DNA from: Pseudomonas sp. H3(2019)
Lineage (GTDB): Bacteria > Pseudomonadota > Gammaproteobacteria > Pseudomonadales > Pseudomonadaceae
NCBI RefSeq assembly: GCF_007713465.1
Contig: NZ_VMSG01000034.1
Coordinates: forward strand, 1-62,068
Length of the DNA: 62,068 nt
Reading direction: 5' to 3'
Under the pieces are notes generated by a model. That model searched no databases and was not told the origin of the DNA. It saw only the letters and a list, made by a program, of their open reading frames with translations. Both the position numbers and the translations under genes were made by a program. Below, one piece after another: positions 16,760 to 25,094 of the stretch (its first letter is position 1; each line of letters opens with the position of its first letter).

Positions 16760-17317
16760 ATGCAAGACGACGATTTTTCCCTGTTCAAAAGCGCGATCCA
16801 AGGCGTCAAGCCGATCAAGCACGATCGCGCTGAAACCGGCAAACCCAAAGCTGACCGCGCGCACATCGCCAAGCTGCGTCAAGCCGCCACCGTGCGCACC
16901 GATGCCACCACCGTTGACGGTCTGTCCGATCAGTTCGTGATCGATGTCGGCCCGGAAGACGAGTTGATGTGGGCGCGTGACGGCGTGCAGGAAAGCCAGA
17001 TGCGCAAGCTGAAGGTCGGGCAGATCCCGTTCGAAGGCAGCCTCGACCTGCACGGCATGACCGTCGAAAAAGCCCGCGAGACACTGTGGGCTTTTCTCGC
17101 CGAAGCAACAAAATTCGAAATTCGCTGCGTGCGCGTGACCCACGGCAAGGCTGTACGCCTGGACGGCAAGCGGCCGATGATCAAAAGTCACGTCAACACG
17201 TGGCTGCGTCAGCATCCGCAGGTGCTTGGCTTCACCTCGTGCCAAGCCCGACACGGCGGTGCCGGAGCGGTTTATGTGATGCTCAAACGGACCATGATGG
17301 AAGGTCGCGACGAGTAA
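16760..17317 (+). CDS. Smr-domain protein (SmrA-like endonuclease)
   Basis: A 185-aa protein with a charged N-terminal extension and a C-terminal Smr domain, the small MutS-related domain. Its hallmarks are GSLDLHGMTVEKAR (about 93-106), RVTHGKAV (about 125-132) and RHGGAGAVYVMLKR at the end. E. coli SmrA and SmrB nick nucleic acid, SmrB acting on mRNA at collided ribosomes. I cannot say which of the two this corresponds to. It is followed by folE after 77 bp on the same strand. Confidence 0.88.
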   Translation: MQDDDFSLFKSAIQGVKPIKHDRAETGKPKADRAHIAKLRQAATVRTDATTVDGLSDQFVIDVGPEDELMWARDGVQESQMRKLKVGQIPFEGSLDLHGMTVEKARETLWAFLAEATKFEIRCVRVTHGKAVRLDGKRPMIKSHVNTWLRQHPQVLGFTSCQARHGGAGAVYVMLKRTMMEGRDE

Positions 17318-17394
17318 AGCTGATGCGCTACGCTTGCAGCGCCGTGTCCGCCGCCGTACCCTTGCCCTTTGCGTAAAATCCCACAGGTAGTTTC

Positions 17395-17940
17395 ATGTCC
17401 CTGGAACAGAATTACACGGCGATCCTCGGCCAGCTTGGCGAAGATGCCACCCGCGAAGGCCTGCTCGACACGCCAAAGCGTGCCGCCAAAGCCATGCAGT
17501 ACCTTTGCCGCGGTTATGAGCAGACGCTCGAAGAAGTCACCAACGGTGCCTTGTTCAGCTCCGACAACAGCGAAATGGTGCTGGTCAAGAACATCGAGCT
17601 CTACTCGTTGTGCGAACACCATTTGCTGCCGTTCATCGGCAAGGCACACGTTGCCTATATCCCGAGTGGCAAGGTGCTGGGCCTGTCGAAAGTCGCGCGG
17701 ATCGTCGATATGTACGCCCGCCGCCTGCAGATCCAGGAAAACCTCAGCCGGCAGATCGCCGAAGCGGTCCAGCAAGTGACTGGCGCCCTGGGCGTGGCGG
17801 TGGTGATCGAAGCCCAGCACATGTGCATGATGATGCGCGGTGTAGAGAAACAGAACTCGTCGATGATCACCTCGGTGATGCTCGGTGAGTTCCGCGAAAA
17901 CGCGGCGACCCGCAGCGAGTTTCTCAGCTTGATCAAGTAA
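17395..17940 (+). CDS. folE: GTP cyclohydrolase I
   Basis: Homodecameric zinc enzyme that converts GTP to dihydroneopterin triphosphate, the first step of folate synthesis. The 181-aa protein has the zinc ligands in YSLCEHHLLPF and HMCMMMRGVEKQ, plus the substrate-binding segment SKVARIVDMYARRLQIQE. Length is normal for the bacterial FolE type. It ends with a strong terminator, so it may be the last gene of a unit beginning with the Smr-domain gene. Confidence 0.96.
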   Translation: MSLEQNYTAILGQLGEDATREGLLDTPKRAAKAMQYLCRGYEQTLEEVTNGALFSSDNSEMVLVKNIELYSLCEHHLLPFIGKAHVAYIPSGKVLGLSKVARIVDMYARRLQIQENLSRQIAEAVQQVTGALGVAVVIEAQHMCMMMRGVEKQNSSMITSVMLGEFRENAATRSEFLSLIK

Positions 17941-17954
17941 TCCGCTGTACGAAG

Positions 17955-17983
17955 AAAACCGGCATTCATCGCCGGTTTTTTTT
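17955..17983 (+). terminator. Rho-independent terminator of folE
   Basis: AAAACCGGC / GCCGGTTTT stem with a 7-nt loop followed by eight T. Confidence 0.9.
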
Positions 17984-18043
17984 CGCCTGTGAAAAATCAG
18001 GTAAGCTGCGCGCCTTTCTTCATTCGCCCGTGAGGCTTATACC

Positions 18044-18415
18044 GTGTTAGTAAAAGCGCTTCGTGTCGGCCTCGGCCAGCTGATCATTTTCATCGATTTC
18101 CTCACCCGCCCGAGCAAAAAGAAGCGCCCCGCCGCTGCTCAGGCCCAGGTCGAAAACGCAGCGAAAGGCCTGACGCTGTATCAGTTCCACGCCTGCCCGT
18201 TCTGCGTGAAAACCCGTCGCACCCTACGCCGCCTGAATGTGCCGGTGGCTCTGCGTGATGCGAAGAACAGCGAACAGGATCGTCAAACCCTGCTGGAGCA
18301 CGGCGGCAAGATCAAGGTGCCGTGCCTGCGCATCGAAGAAAATGGCCAGACCACCTGGATGTATGAATCCAAGGTGATCATCGATTATCTGGACAAGCGT
18401 TTCTCTGCTGCCTGA
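18044..18415 (+). CDS. Membrane-anchored glutaredoxin/GST-N-like protein
   Basis: A 123-aa protein with an N-terminal hydrophobic helix (LRVGLGQLIIFIDFLTR), a basic linker KKKRPAA, and a thioredoxin-fold glutaredoxin domain. The redox motif CPFC is at 51-54, cis-Pro is in KVPCLRIEE, and the end (MYESKVIIDYLDKRF) is like the N-terminal domain of glutathione transferases. It probably reduces disulfides with glutathione at the membrane face. The start codon appears to be GTG. Confidence 0.87.
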   Translation: MLVKALRVGLGQLIIFIDFLTRPSKKKRPAAAQAQVENAAKGLTLYQFHACPFCVKTRRTLRRLNVPVALRDAKNSEQDRQTLLEHGGKIKVPCLRIEENGQTTWMYESKVIIDYLDKRFSAA

Positions 18416-18457
18416 TGACGTTGCGGTGTTCTGACTGACGCCATCGTCGGATCGCCG

Positions 18458-18480
18458 CTCGGAGCGAGCTTGCTCGCGAT
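18458..18480. repeat. Single REP element
   Basis: Contains GGAGCGAGCTTGCTCGCGAT, the same core as the paired elements at 24432-24498, and lies in the 3' region of the glutaredoxin-like gene before its terminator. Confidence 0.75.
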
Positions 18481-18516
18481 GAGGCCCGCACAGATACCGC
18501 TGAACCCAGACAAAAA

Positions 18517-18545
18517 TAAACCGGCCCATTCGCCGGTTTATTGGT
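18517..18545 (+). terminator. Terminator upstream of the NCS2 permease region
   Basis: TAAACCGGC / GCCGGTTTA stem, 6-nt loop, then TTGGTTTTT. It closes the glutaredoxin-like transcript. Confidence 0.85.
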
Positions 18546-18730
18546 TTTTACCCTTCCCTCACACCACCTTCACAGCCTGTGCCTGACACTCGACGCCGGC
18601 ACACAGTTCGAGGAGTCGCTACGGCGTGAGCAGATCTCCGGGCGGCGATCCGACGATGGCGCCCTTTCTGGCGATATATCCCTATTGCCAATCTTTTCGT
18701 CTACAAAATCAAAAACATTATTTGCTTTAT

Positions 18731-18740
18731 TTGTATACAA
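18731..18740. promoter_or_regulatory. TTGTATACAA operator, purine genes
   Basis: A perfect 10-bp palindrome inside the AT-rich promoter of the NCS2 permease. The identical sequence occurs upstream of puuE (21790) and a one-base variant near hiuH (21595). The form is typical of GntR-family operators; the regulator gene is not in the window. The rest of the 454-bp gap holds only the REP, the terminator and AT-rich promoter sequence. Confidence 0.6.
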
Positions 18741-18837
18741 AAGCATAATCCGTTTCGTGCGAGTTCCTGACCAAACGGTCAACAAATTCGCAAGCACCTC
18801 AAAGAGCCGCTGCCCACCTCATGTGTCCGGCTCTGGA

Positions 18838-18850
18838 AATAACAATAAAA
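18838..18850 (+). promoter_or_regulatory. Candidate Hfq/Crc CA motif at the permease start
   Basis: AATAACAATAAAA contains overlapping matches to AANAANAA and lies about 5 nt upstream of the GAGGAG ribosome-binding site. In Pseudomonas such motifs are bound by Hfq with Crc to block translation during catabolite repression. Confidence 0.5.
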
Positions 18851-18869
18851 CTCTTGAGGAGTACTCGCT

Positions 18870-20219
18870 GTGGAAAGCCGCAAATCCGAAGCCTCGACGC
18901 TGGAACTCTCGCCGCCGTTACGCACTGGCTGGCTGGAGCGCATTTTTAAACTCAGCTTGCATGGCACCACGGTGAAGACCGAGTTGATCGCGGGCATTAC
19001 CACCTTCATCACCATGGCCTACATCATCTTCGTCAACCCCAACATCATGGCGGACGCCGGGATCGACCACGGCGCGGCCTTCGTCGCGACCTGCATTGCC
19101 GCTGCTCTCGGTTGCCTGTTGATGGGGCTGTACGCCAACTGGCCAGTTGGCCTTGCGCCAGGCATGGGCCTGAACGCCTTCTTTACCTACACCGTGGTCG
19201 GCACCATGGGCTACCACTGGGAAGCAGCGCTGGGCGCGGTGTTCATTTCCGGTGTGTTGTTCATGTTCCTGACGCTGTCGCGTGTGCGGGAATGGCTGCT
19301 CAACAGCATTCCAGTGAGCTTGCGTCACGCCATGGGCGCAGGCGTTGGCTTGTTCCTGGGGATCATCGGTCTGAAAACAGCTGGAATCATTGTCGCCAGC
19401 CCGGCCACGCTGATCAAACTGGGCAATCTGCGTGATCCTGCTCCCCTGCTGGCAGCCGTTTGTTTCCTGATGATTGCAGTGCTGAGTTACCACCGCGTGT
19501 TCGGCGCGATCCTGATCAGCATCATCACCGTGACCCTGGCAGGTTGGGGTCTGGGCCTGGTGCACTACGGCGGCATTCTGTCGACACCGCCAAGCCTGGC
19601 ACCGACCTGGATGGCCATGGACATCGCCGGCGTGTTCAACGTCAGCATGATCAGCGTGGTGCTGGCGTTCCTCTTCGTGCACATGTTCGATACCGCCGGG
19701 ACCCTGATGGGCGTGGCGCAACGGGCAGGTTTGGTCGGCGAAGACGGGAAGATCGAAAACCTCTCCCGCGCGTTGAAAGCCGACAGTGCGTCGAGCGTGT
19801 TCGGGGCGATGGTCGGTGTGCCGCCAGTGACCAGTTACGTGGAAAGTGCCGCCGGTGTGGCCGCCGGTGGTCGTACCGGTCTTACCGCAGTGACCGTAGG
19901 TGTGCTATTTATTGCCGCGATGTTCTTTGCGCCGCTGGCTGGCATGATCCCCGCTTACGCCACCGCCGGTGCGCTGATTTATGTGGCCATGCTGATGATG
20001 AGCGGCCTTGAGCACATCAAGTGGAGTGAAGCCACCGACAGCATTCCGGCAATCGTCACGGCCATCATGATGCCGCTGACCTTCTCGGTTGCCGACGGCA
20101 TTGCGCTGGGCTTTATCACCTACGTGGTGCTCAAGGCCGGTACGGGTAAACACAAGGAAATTTCCATCAGTCTTTGGGTGCTGTGCGCGATCTTTATCGC
20201 CAAGTTCATTTTCTTGTAA
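18870..20219 (+). CDS. NCS2-family purine permease (AzgA-like)
   Basis: A 449-aa inner-membrane protein with about twelve to fourteen hydrophobic segments. Family pieces are AGITTFITMAYIIFVNPNIM near the N-terminus, GLAPGMGLNAFFTY and DTAGTLMGVA in the middle, and GVPPVTSYVESAAGVAAGGR, the conserved NCS2 loop. These place it in the adenine/guanine/hypoxanthine (AzgA/GhxP) branch. The start codon is GTG behind GAGGAG. It heads the purine-catabolic region and carries both a TTGTATACAA site and a CA motif in its leader, so it is probably induced by purines and repressed by preferred carbon sources. Confidence 0.9.
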   Translation: MESRKSEASTLELSPPLRTGWLERIFKLSLHGTTVKTELIAGITTFITMAYIIFVNPNIMADAGIDHGAAFVATCIAAALGCLLMGLYANWPVGLAPGMGLNAFFTYTVVGTMGYHWEAALGAVFISGVLFMFLTLSRVREWLLNSIPVSLRHAMGAGVGLFLGIIGLKTAGIIVASPATLIKLGNLRDPAPLLAAVCFLMIAVLSYHRVFGAILISIITVTLAGWGLGLVHYGGILSTPPSLAPTWMAMDIAGVFNVSMISVVLAFLFVHMFDTAGTLMGVAQRAGLVGEDGKIENLSRALKADSASSVFGAMVGVPPVTSYVESAAGVAAGGRTGLTAVTVGVLFIAAMFFAPLAGMIPAYATAGALIYVAMLMMSGLEHIKWSEATDSIPAIVTAIMMPLTFSVADGIALGFITYVVLKAGTGKHKEISISLWVLCAIFIAKFIFL

Positions 20220-20236
20220 GCGATTCAAGCGTCATC

Positions 20237-20262
20237 CAGCCTCACCCCCTCGGGTGGGGCTT
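20237..20262 (+). terminator. Terminator after the permease
   Basis: GCCTCACCC / GGGTGGGGC hairpin with CTTTT after it, located between the permease and the LysE-type gene. Confidence 0.65.
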
Positions 20263-20283
20263 TTGCACATTAGGAGGAAAGTG

Positions 20284-20910
20284 ATGAGTCTGGAAACCTG
20301 GCTGCTGTTCAGCGGCGCTGCCCTGGTGGTGATCCTGATCCCGGGGCCACTGTCGTTGCTGATGATCAGCAACAGTCTGAATTACGGTCTGCGGCGTTCT
20401 TACCCGGCGTTTCTCGGCGGCGTGTTTGCCTCGATCTGCCTGCTCAGTGCTTCGGCATTGGGTCTGGGCGCCCTGCTGCTGGCTTCGGAGCAACTCTTCA
20501 GTGCGCTGAAGATTGTCGGCGCGCTGTACCTGTTCTACCTCGCCTGGCAGAGCTGGCAGCAATCGCGTCAGCCATCGACCGGCGCCGAAGTGCCCCAGAC
20601 CGCGCCGACACCGCGCTTTCGTGCACTGTTCGGGCGCGCGTTCGTGCTAGGTGCCAGCAACCCGAAAGACATCCTGTTTTTCGCCGCTTTCCTGCCGCAG
20701 TTCTTGAGCGCACAGCAGCCCTTTCTGCCGCAGTTGCTGATCATGATCGCCACCTGGACTGTGCTGGATCTGTGCTGCAAGCTGGCTTACGGCCTCGGTG
20801 CGCATGGTGCTGCGCGGTACCTGCGCAGCGGCAAGGGCCAGAGCTGGTTCAACCGGATCAGTGCCGGGCTGTTCAGTGGCGCGGGTGCTGCCTCCCTTTT
20901 GAGCCGCTAA
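20284..20910 (+). CDS. LysE/RhtB-family exporter
   Basis: A 208-aa membrane protein with about six helices and the LysE signature near the N-terminus (VVILIPGPLSLLMISNSLNYG), the GALYLFYLAWQ segment, and a conserved NPKDILFFAAFLPQF loop. Members export amino acids or homoserine lactone-type solutes. AGGAGGAAAG precedes the ATG. The upstream terminator implies at most partial co-transcription with the permease, and a link to purine metabolism is only positional. Confidence 0.88.
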   Translation: MSLETWLLFSGAALVVILIPGPLSLLMISNSLNYGLRRSYPAFLGGVFASICLLSASALGLGALLLASEQLFSALKIVGALYLFYLAWQSWQQSRQPSTGAEVPQTAPTPRFRALFGRAFVLGASNPKDILFFAAFLPQFLSAQQPFLPQLLIMIATWTVLDLCCKLAYGLGAHGAARYLRSGKGQSWFNRISAGLFSGAGAASLLSR

Positions 20911-20913
20911 AAG

Positions 20914-21007
20914 CATCGCGGGCAAGCCTTGCTCCTACAGGTCCTGAGTCGCTCTCAATGCATGCGAATAACATAAATCAGTAGGAGCAAGGCTTGCCCG
21001 CGATGGC
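20914..21007. repeat. REPIN (inverted REP pair)
   Basis: Two REP copies in inverted orientation, ATCGCGGGCAAGCCTTGCTC and GAGCAAGGCTTGCCCGCGAT, about 45 bp apart. They can form a long hairpin. They lie between the convergent LysE-type gene and hiuH. Confidence 0.9.
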
Positions 21008-21037
21008 GTCATCAGACACACCACATTTCTCAAGACG

Positions 21038-21063
21038 AAAAAAAGCCCGCAGTGTGAGCGGGC
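21038..21063 (-). terminator. Terminator of hiuH
   Basis: GCCCGC / GCGGGC stem with a 7-nt loop. On the minus strand it is followed by seven T, located about 45 bp past the hiuH stop. Confidence 0.85.
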
Positions 21064-21107
21064 GAAAGACCAAAGAAGCTTATGCGCAGGATTCTGGGGG
21101 GAAAGTC

Positions 21108-21461
21108 CTAGCTTCCTCTGTAGGTCGAATAGCTGTAGGGCGAAATCAACAATGGCACATGGTAGTGATCCTGCTCTGCCGAGATGCCGAAGCGCAGCAC
21201 CACCACATCCAGAAAGGCCGGCTCCGGTAGCTGTACACCACGTGCGCGGTAGTAATCGCCGGCATGAAACTGCAGCTGATAAACCCCGGAACGGTAGTCA
21301 TCGCCTTGCAATAAGGGCGCGTCGCAACGGCCGTCGCTGTTGGTCAGTGCACTGGCCACCAATTCCAGCTGCGAACCTTCAACGCGGTACAACTCGACCT
21401 TGATCGAGCTGCCCGGGCAACCGTGTGCTGCGTCCAAAACGTGTGTAGTCAAACGTCCCAT
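21108..21461 (-). CDS. hiuH: 5-Hydroxyisourate hydrolase (transthyretin-like)
   Basis: Hydrolyses 5-hydroxyisourate, the product of urate oxidation, to OHCU. The 117-aa protein begins MGRLTTHVLDAAHGCPG (conserved active-site His) and ends with the diagnostic YRGS tetrapeptide. Arg in the TNSDGRCDAPLL segment is also conserved. It has no signal peptide, so it acts in the cytoplasm. It is divergent from puuE, sharing a 435-bp promoter region with two TTGTA-type operators. UraD, which takes the next step, is encoded on the other side. Confidence 0.95.
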   Translation of the reverse strand: MGRLTTHVLDAAHGCPGSSIKVELYRVEGSQLELVASALTNSDGRCDAPLLQGDDYRSGVYQLQFHAGDYYRARGVQLPEPAFLDVVVLRFGISAEQDHYHVPLLISPYSYSTYRGS

Positions 21462-21594
21462 TGATTCTGCGCGCCCGCCTGCGTTTGCAGCAGTCAGGCC
21501 TCGCGCCTCCCGGAGTCAGTTAAAAAGGAGACCGCACCTTTTCGGAGCACGAAAAGCGGCGGCGAGCGACTGATTAAGACATTTTTTAAAAAAA

Positions 21595-21604
21595 TTGTAC
21601 ACAA
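21595..21604. promoter_or_regulatory. TTGTACACAA operator near hiuH
   Basis: A one-base variant of TTGTATACAA in AT-rich sequence about 135 bp upstream of the hiuH start. It probably controls the minus-strand promoter. The hiuH-puuE gap shows no gene otherwise. Confidence 0.5.
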
Positions 21605-21789
21605 TAATAACGACATTTTTACCGCTGCACTCGCCATCCATGGCTTCTCGGCGAATCTGACGCTGAACCATAAGATCAGAGGACCTTCCATCCATTAGCT
21701 GACCACTCAGGCAGGTTTCTTGCAGCCCTCTACAAAGATGACAGCTGGTGAAAAATGCAAAAAATCAGGCTTACAAAATGAATATAAAG

Positions 21790-21799
21790 TTGTATACAA
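21790..21799. promoter_or_regulatory. TTGTATACAA operator of the puuE operon
   Basis: Perfect palindrome about 98 bp upstream of the puuE start, identical to the site in front of the NCS2 permease. A CA-type leader, AATAAGAA at 21878-21885, lies between it and the puuE start. Confidence 0.6.
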
Positions 21800-21896
21800 T
21801 CAGCCCATCGCTGTGACGCCAGCCTGTCACCTCACCTTCAGGCCGCCACACCCCCCTTATCGCGAATAAGTAACCCGAATAAGAAGGAAGACTGCA

Positions 21897-22823
21897 GTGA
21901 GCGCTGACTACCCACGCGACCTGATCGGTTACGGCAGTAACCCTCCCCACCCACACTGGCCGGGCAATGCCCGCATTGCCTTGTCCTTCGTGCTCAATTA
22001 CGAGGAAGGCGGCGAGCGCAACATTCTGCACGGCGATAAAGAGTCGGAAGCCTTCCTCTCGGAAATGGTCTCGGCGCAGCCGCTGCAAAGCGAGCGCAAC
22101 ATGAGCATGGAGTCGCTGTACGAGTATGGCAGCCGTGCCGGCGTCTGGCGGATCCTCAAGCTGTTCAAGGAATTCGATATCCCACTGACCATCTTCGCCG
22201 TGGCCATGGCAGCCCAACGCCACCCGGACGTGATCCGCGCCATGGTTCAAGCCGGCCATGAGATTTGCAGCCATGGCTATCGCTGGATCGACTACCAGTA
22301 CATGGACGAAGCGCAAGAACGCGAGCACATGCTCGAAGCGATCCGTATCCTCACCGAAATCAGCGGCGAGCGCCCGTTGGGCTGGTACACCGGCCGTACC
22401 GGGCCGAACACCCGTCGGCTGGTGATGGAAGAAGGCGGCTTCCTGTACGACTGCGATACCTACGACGATGACCTGCCGTACTGGGAACCGAATAACCCGA
22501 CCGGCAAACCGCATCTGGTGATCCCGTACACCCTGGACACCAATGACATGCGCTTCACCCAGGTTCAGGGTTTCAACAAGGGCGACGATTTCTACCAGTA
22601 CCTCAAGGACGCGTTCGACGTGCTTTACGCCGAAGGCGCCGAATCGCCAAAAATGCTCTCCATCGGTTTGCACTGCCGCCTGATCGGTCGCCCTGCCCGC
22701 CTGGCCGCACTCAAGCGGTTTATCGAATACGCGAAAAGCCATGAGCAGGTCTGGTTCAGCCGCCGGGTCGATATCGCCCGCCACTGGCACGCAACCCACC
22801 CGTACCCAGGGGCTTCGAAATGA
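21897..22823 (+). CDS. puuE: Allantoinase, polysaccharide-deacetylase type
   Basis: Cofactor-independent allantoinase that opens allantoin to allantoate, unrelated to the metal-dependent amidohydrolase type. The 308-aa protein starts at a GTG behind AAGAAGGAAG and reads SADYPRDLIGYGSNPPHPHW. It shows the NodB-homology fold: LSFVLNYEEGGER, HEICSHGYRWIDYQ, GWYTGRTGPNTRRL and LHCRLIGRPAR. It overlaps uraD by 4 bp, so the two are translationally coupled. It heads the puuE-uraD-alc-allA-puuD series. Confidence 0.94.
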   Translation: MSADYPRDLIGYGSNPPHPHWPGNARIALSFVLNYEEGGERNILHGDKESEAFLSEMVSAQPLQSERNMSMESLYEYGSRAGVWRILKLFKEFDIPLTIFAVAMAAQRHPDVIRAMVQAGHEICSHGYRWIDYQYMDEAQEREHMLEAIRILTEISGERPLGWYTGRTGPNTRRLVMEEGGFLYDCDTYDDDLPYWEPNNPTGKPHLVIPYTLDTNDMRFTQVQGFNKGDDFYQYLKDAFDVLYAEGAESPKMLSIGLHCRLIGRPARLAALKRFIEYAKSHEQVWFSRRVDIARHWHATHPYPGASK

Positions 22824-23335
22824 CTGCCTTCCAGACCTTGAAGCCATCGACCTTGAGCCGCGACGCCTTCGTCAACGCCTTCGCCGACATCTACGAACAT
22901 TCGCCATGGGTCGCCGAAAAAGCCTTCGACCTGGGCCAGGACGCGACGATTGACGAGATCGAAACCCTGCACCAGCGCATGAGCGATATCCTGCTCTGTG
23001 CCGATCACGCCAGCCAGTTGGCCTTGATCAACGCTCACCCGGACCTGGCCGGTAAAGCCGCCGTCCAGGGCCAACTGACCGAAGCCAGTACCAACGAGCA
23101 AGCTGGCGCCGGCATTCACCAATGCACGAGCGATGAGTTCCAGCGCTTCACCGAGTTGAACGACGCCTACAAAGCCAAGTTCAAGTTTCCCTTCATCATG
23201 GCGGTAAAAGGCAGCAACCGGCATCAGATCCTCGCAGCGTTCGAAACGCGCATTCACAACTCGGCAGACACCGAATTCAAATGCGCGCTGGCGGAGATCA
23301 ACAAGATCGCCCTGTTCCGATTACTGACTCTTTAG
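22820..23335 (+). CDS. uraD: OHCU decarboxylase
   Basis: Decarboxylates 2-oxo-4-hydroxy-4-carboxy-5-ureidoimidazoline to S-allantoin. The 171-aa protein contains the catalytic segment INAHPDLAGKAA (active-site His) and the conserved KFKFPFIMAVKG. AALCADH-type substrate contacts appear as LLCADHASQLALI. Length is normal. The start lies in the ATGA overlap with puuE. In the pathway it acts between HiuH and PuuE, and all three are adjacent here. Confidence 0.94.
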   Translation: MTAFQTLKPSTLSRDAFVNAFADIYEHSPWVAEKAFDLGQDATIDEIETLHQRMSDILLCADHASQLALINAHPDLAGKAAVQGQLTEASTNEQAGAGIHQCTSDEFQRFTELNDAYKAKFKFPFIMAVKGSNRHQILAAFETRIHNSADTEFKCALAEINKIALFRLLTL

Positions 23336-23424
23336 CGAACCTGGCCCGAGCGTGAATGAACGTGAAAAACGCCCAGGGCCCTGCAAGCATCCCAAGCCAC
23401 TTTAATTAAAGGCAGACAAGAAGA

Positions 23425-24420
23425 ATGAAAGCTTACGCCGTACCTTTCGAGAAATTCGTCAACCTGGCCGACGCCCGCCTGGGCACCAAAATCATCTCGG
23501 TCACCGATGACTGGTTCGCTGATGCCAACCGCCTGTTCCAGCCGACCCCGGCCGTATGGAAAGAAGGCGTGTTCGATGACAACGGCAAGTGGATGGATGG
23601 CTGGGAATCGCGTCGCAAGCGCTTCGAAGGCTACGACAGCGCGGTGATCCGCCTCGGCGTGCCGGGCTCGATCAAGGGCGTGGACATCGACACCTCATTC
23701 TTCACCGGCAACTTCCCGCCGTCTGCCTCCCTGGAAGCCTGCTTCGTGGCCTCCGGCGAGCCGACTGAAACCACCCAGTGGGTTGAAGTGCTGTCGGCCG
23801 TCGAGCTGCAAGGCAACAGCCACCACTACCACGAAATCAACAACGGCCAGGCCTTCAGCCACCTGCGTTTCAACATCTACCCGGACGGCGGTGTCGCCCG
23901 TCTGCGCGTGTACGGCATTCCGTTCCGCGACTGGTCGGCGGTTGGCGACAACGAACAAATTGACCTGGCCGCAGCCCTGAACGGCGGTCGCGCCCTGGCT
24001 TGCTCCGACGAGCACTTCGGTCGCATGAGCAACATCCTCAACCCGGGCCGTGGCATCAATATGGGCGATGGCTGGGAAACCGCACGTCGCCGCACTCCGG
24101 GCAATGACTGGGTGATCGTCGCGCTGGGCCACCCGGGCGAGATCGAAAAAATCATCGTCGACACCCTGCACTTCAAGGGCAACTACCCGGACACCTGCTC
24201 GATCCAGGGCGCGTTCGTCAAGGGCGGCACCGACAGCCAGATCGAAACCCAGTCGCTGTTCTGGCGCGAATTGCTGCCAGCGCAGAAACTGGAAATGCAC
24301 GCCGAACACACCTTCGCCGAGCAGATCAAGGCCCTGGGCCCAATCACCCACATCCGCCTGAACGTGTTCCCGGACGGTGGCGTGAGCCGCTTGCGTGTAT
24401 TGGGCAAGGTCGCGAAATAA
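23425..24420 (+). CDS. alc: Allantoicase
   Basis: Hydrolyses allantoate to ureidoglycolate and urea. The 331-aa protein is built of two allantoicase repeats, with YPDGGVARLRVYG at the end of the first (about 152-164) and FPDGGVSRLRVLG at the end of the second. NFPPSASLEACF and NYPDTCSIQGAF are equivalent positions of the two repeats. The start ATG overlaps a CA-type motif AAGAAGAA, which also serves as a weak ribosome-binding region. It lies 89 bp after uraD on the same strand. Confidence 0.95.
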   Translation: MKAYAVPFEKFVNLADARLGTKIISVTDDWFADANRLFQPTPAVWKEGVFDDNGKWMDGWESRRKRFEGYDSAVIRLGVPGSIKGVDIDTSFFTGNFPPSASLEACFVASGEPTETTQWVEVLSAVELQGNSHHYHEINNGQAFSHLRFNIYPDGGVARLRVYGIPFRDWSAVGDNEQIDLAAALNGGRALACSDEHFGRMSNILNPGRGINMGDGWETARRRTPGNDWVIVALGHPGEIEKIIVDTLHFKGNYPDTCSIQGAFVKGGTDSQIETQSLFWRELLPAQKLEMHAEHTFAEQIKALGPITHIRLNVFPDGGVSRLRVLGKVAK

Positions 24421-24431
24421 GCGCTGAGTCC

Positions 24432-24498
24432 AATCGCGAGCAAGCTCGCTCCCACATTTGACCGCGTCCCCCTGTGGGAGCGAGCTTGCTCGCGATAG
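24432..24498. repeat. REPIN between alc and allA
   Basis: ATCGCGAGCAAGCTCGCTCC and its inverted partner GGAGCGAGCTTGCTCGCGAT lie about 30 bp apart inside the catabolic operon. The hairpin could separate or stabilise the two transcript parts. Confidence 0.9.
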
Positions 24499-24540
24499 CA
24501 ATAGACCAGACAACAACGAATTCAAGGTAAGAAGACCAGC

Positions 24541-25044
24541 ATGCGCACATTGACGATTGAACCGCTGACCAAAGATGCCTTCGCCCCTTTCGGTGACGTG
24601 ATCGAAACCGACGGCAGCGATCACTTCATGATCAACAACGGTTCGACCATGCGCTTTCACAAACTGGCGACGGTGGAAACCGCCATGCCAGAAGACAAGG
24701 CGATCATCAGCATCTTCCGCGCCGACGCGCAGGACATGCCGCTGACCGTCTGCATGCTGGAGCGCCATCCGCTGGGCAGCCAGGCTTTCATTCCGCTGCT
24801 CGGCAACCCCTTTCTGATCGTGGTCGCGCCACTTGGCGATGAACCTGTATCAGGCTTGGTCCGCGCCTTCGTCACCAACGGCAGGCAGGGCATTAATTAC
24901 CATCGCGGCGTTTGGCACCATCCGGTGCTGACGATCGAAAAGCGGGATGACTTCCTGGTGGTTGATCGCAGTGGCACAGGCAATAACTGCGATGAGCATT
25001 TTTTCAAAGAGGATGAGCGTTTGATCCTCGCCCCCCACCAATAA
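24541..25044 (+). CDS. allA: Ureidoglycolate lyase
   Basis: Releases urea from ureidoglycolate, giving glyoxylate. The 167-aa beta-barrel protein starts MRTLTIEPLTKDAFAPFGDV, the usual family opening. It contains MLERHPLGSQAFIPL and NYHRGVWHHPVLTI, the cupin-like active-site strands. A glyoxylate-yielding final step fits the neighbouring alc. It is separated from alc by a REPIN and from puuD by 50 bp. Confidence 0.93.
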   Translation: MRTLTIEPLTKDAFAPFGDVIETDGSDHFMINNGSTMRFHKLATVETAMPEDKAIISIFRADAQDMPLTVCMLERHPLGSQAFIPLLGNPFLIVVAPLGDEPVSGLVRAFVTNGRQGINYHRGVWHHPVLTIEKRDDFLVVDRSGTGNNCDEHFFKEDERLILAPHQ

Positions 25045-25094
25045 GAGAAGGTCTGATCACTCGACTACAGAGTGACAGGCGAGAGGTAAAGACT

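Noticed and set aside
15743..17254. A 503-codon minus-strand frame opposite the isochorismatase-like and Smr genes
   Set aside because: Antisense to three genes with recognisable motifs; the translated product is low-complexity and family-less.
18416..18869. Possible purine riboswitch in front of the NCS2 permease
   Set aside because: I could not find the conserved junction sequence of purine riboswitches; the visible control elements are a palindromic operator and a CA motif.
21494..21691. A 65-codon minus-strand frame between hiuH and puuE
   Set aside because: AT-rich promoter region with operators, no ribosome-binding site, and an unfamiliar product.
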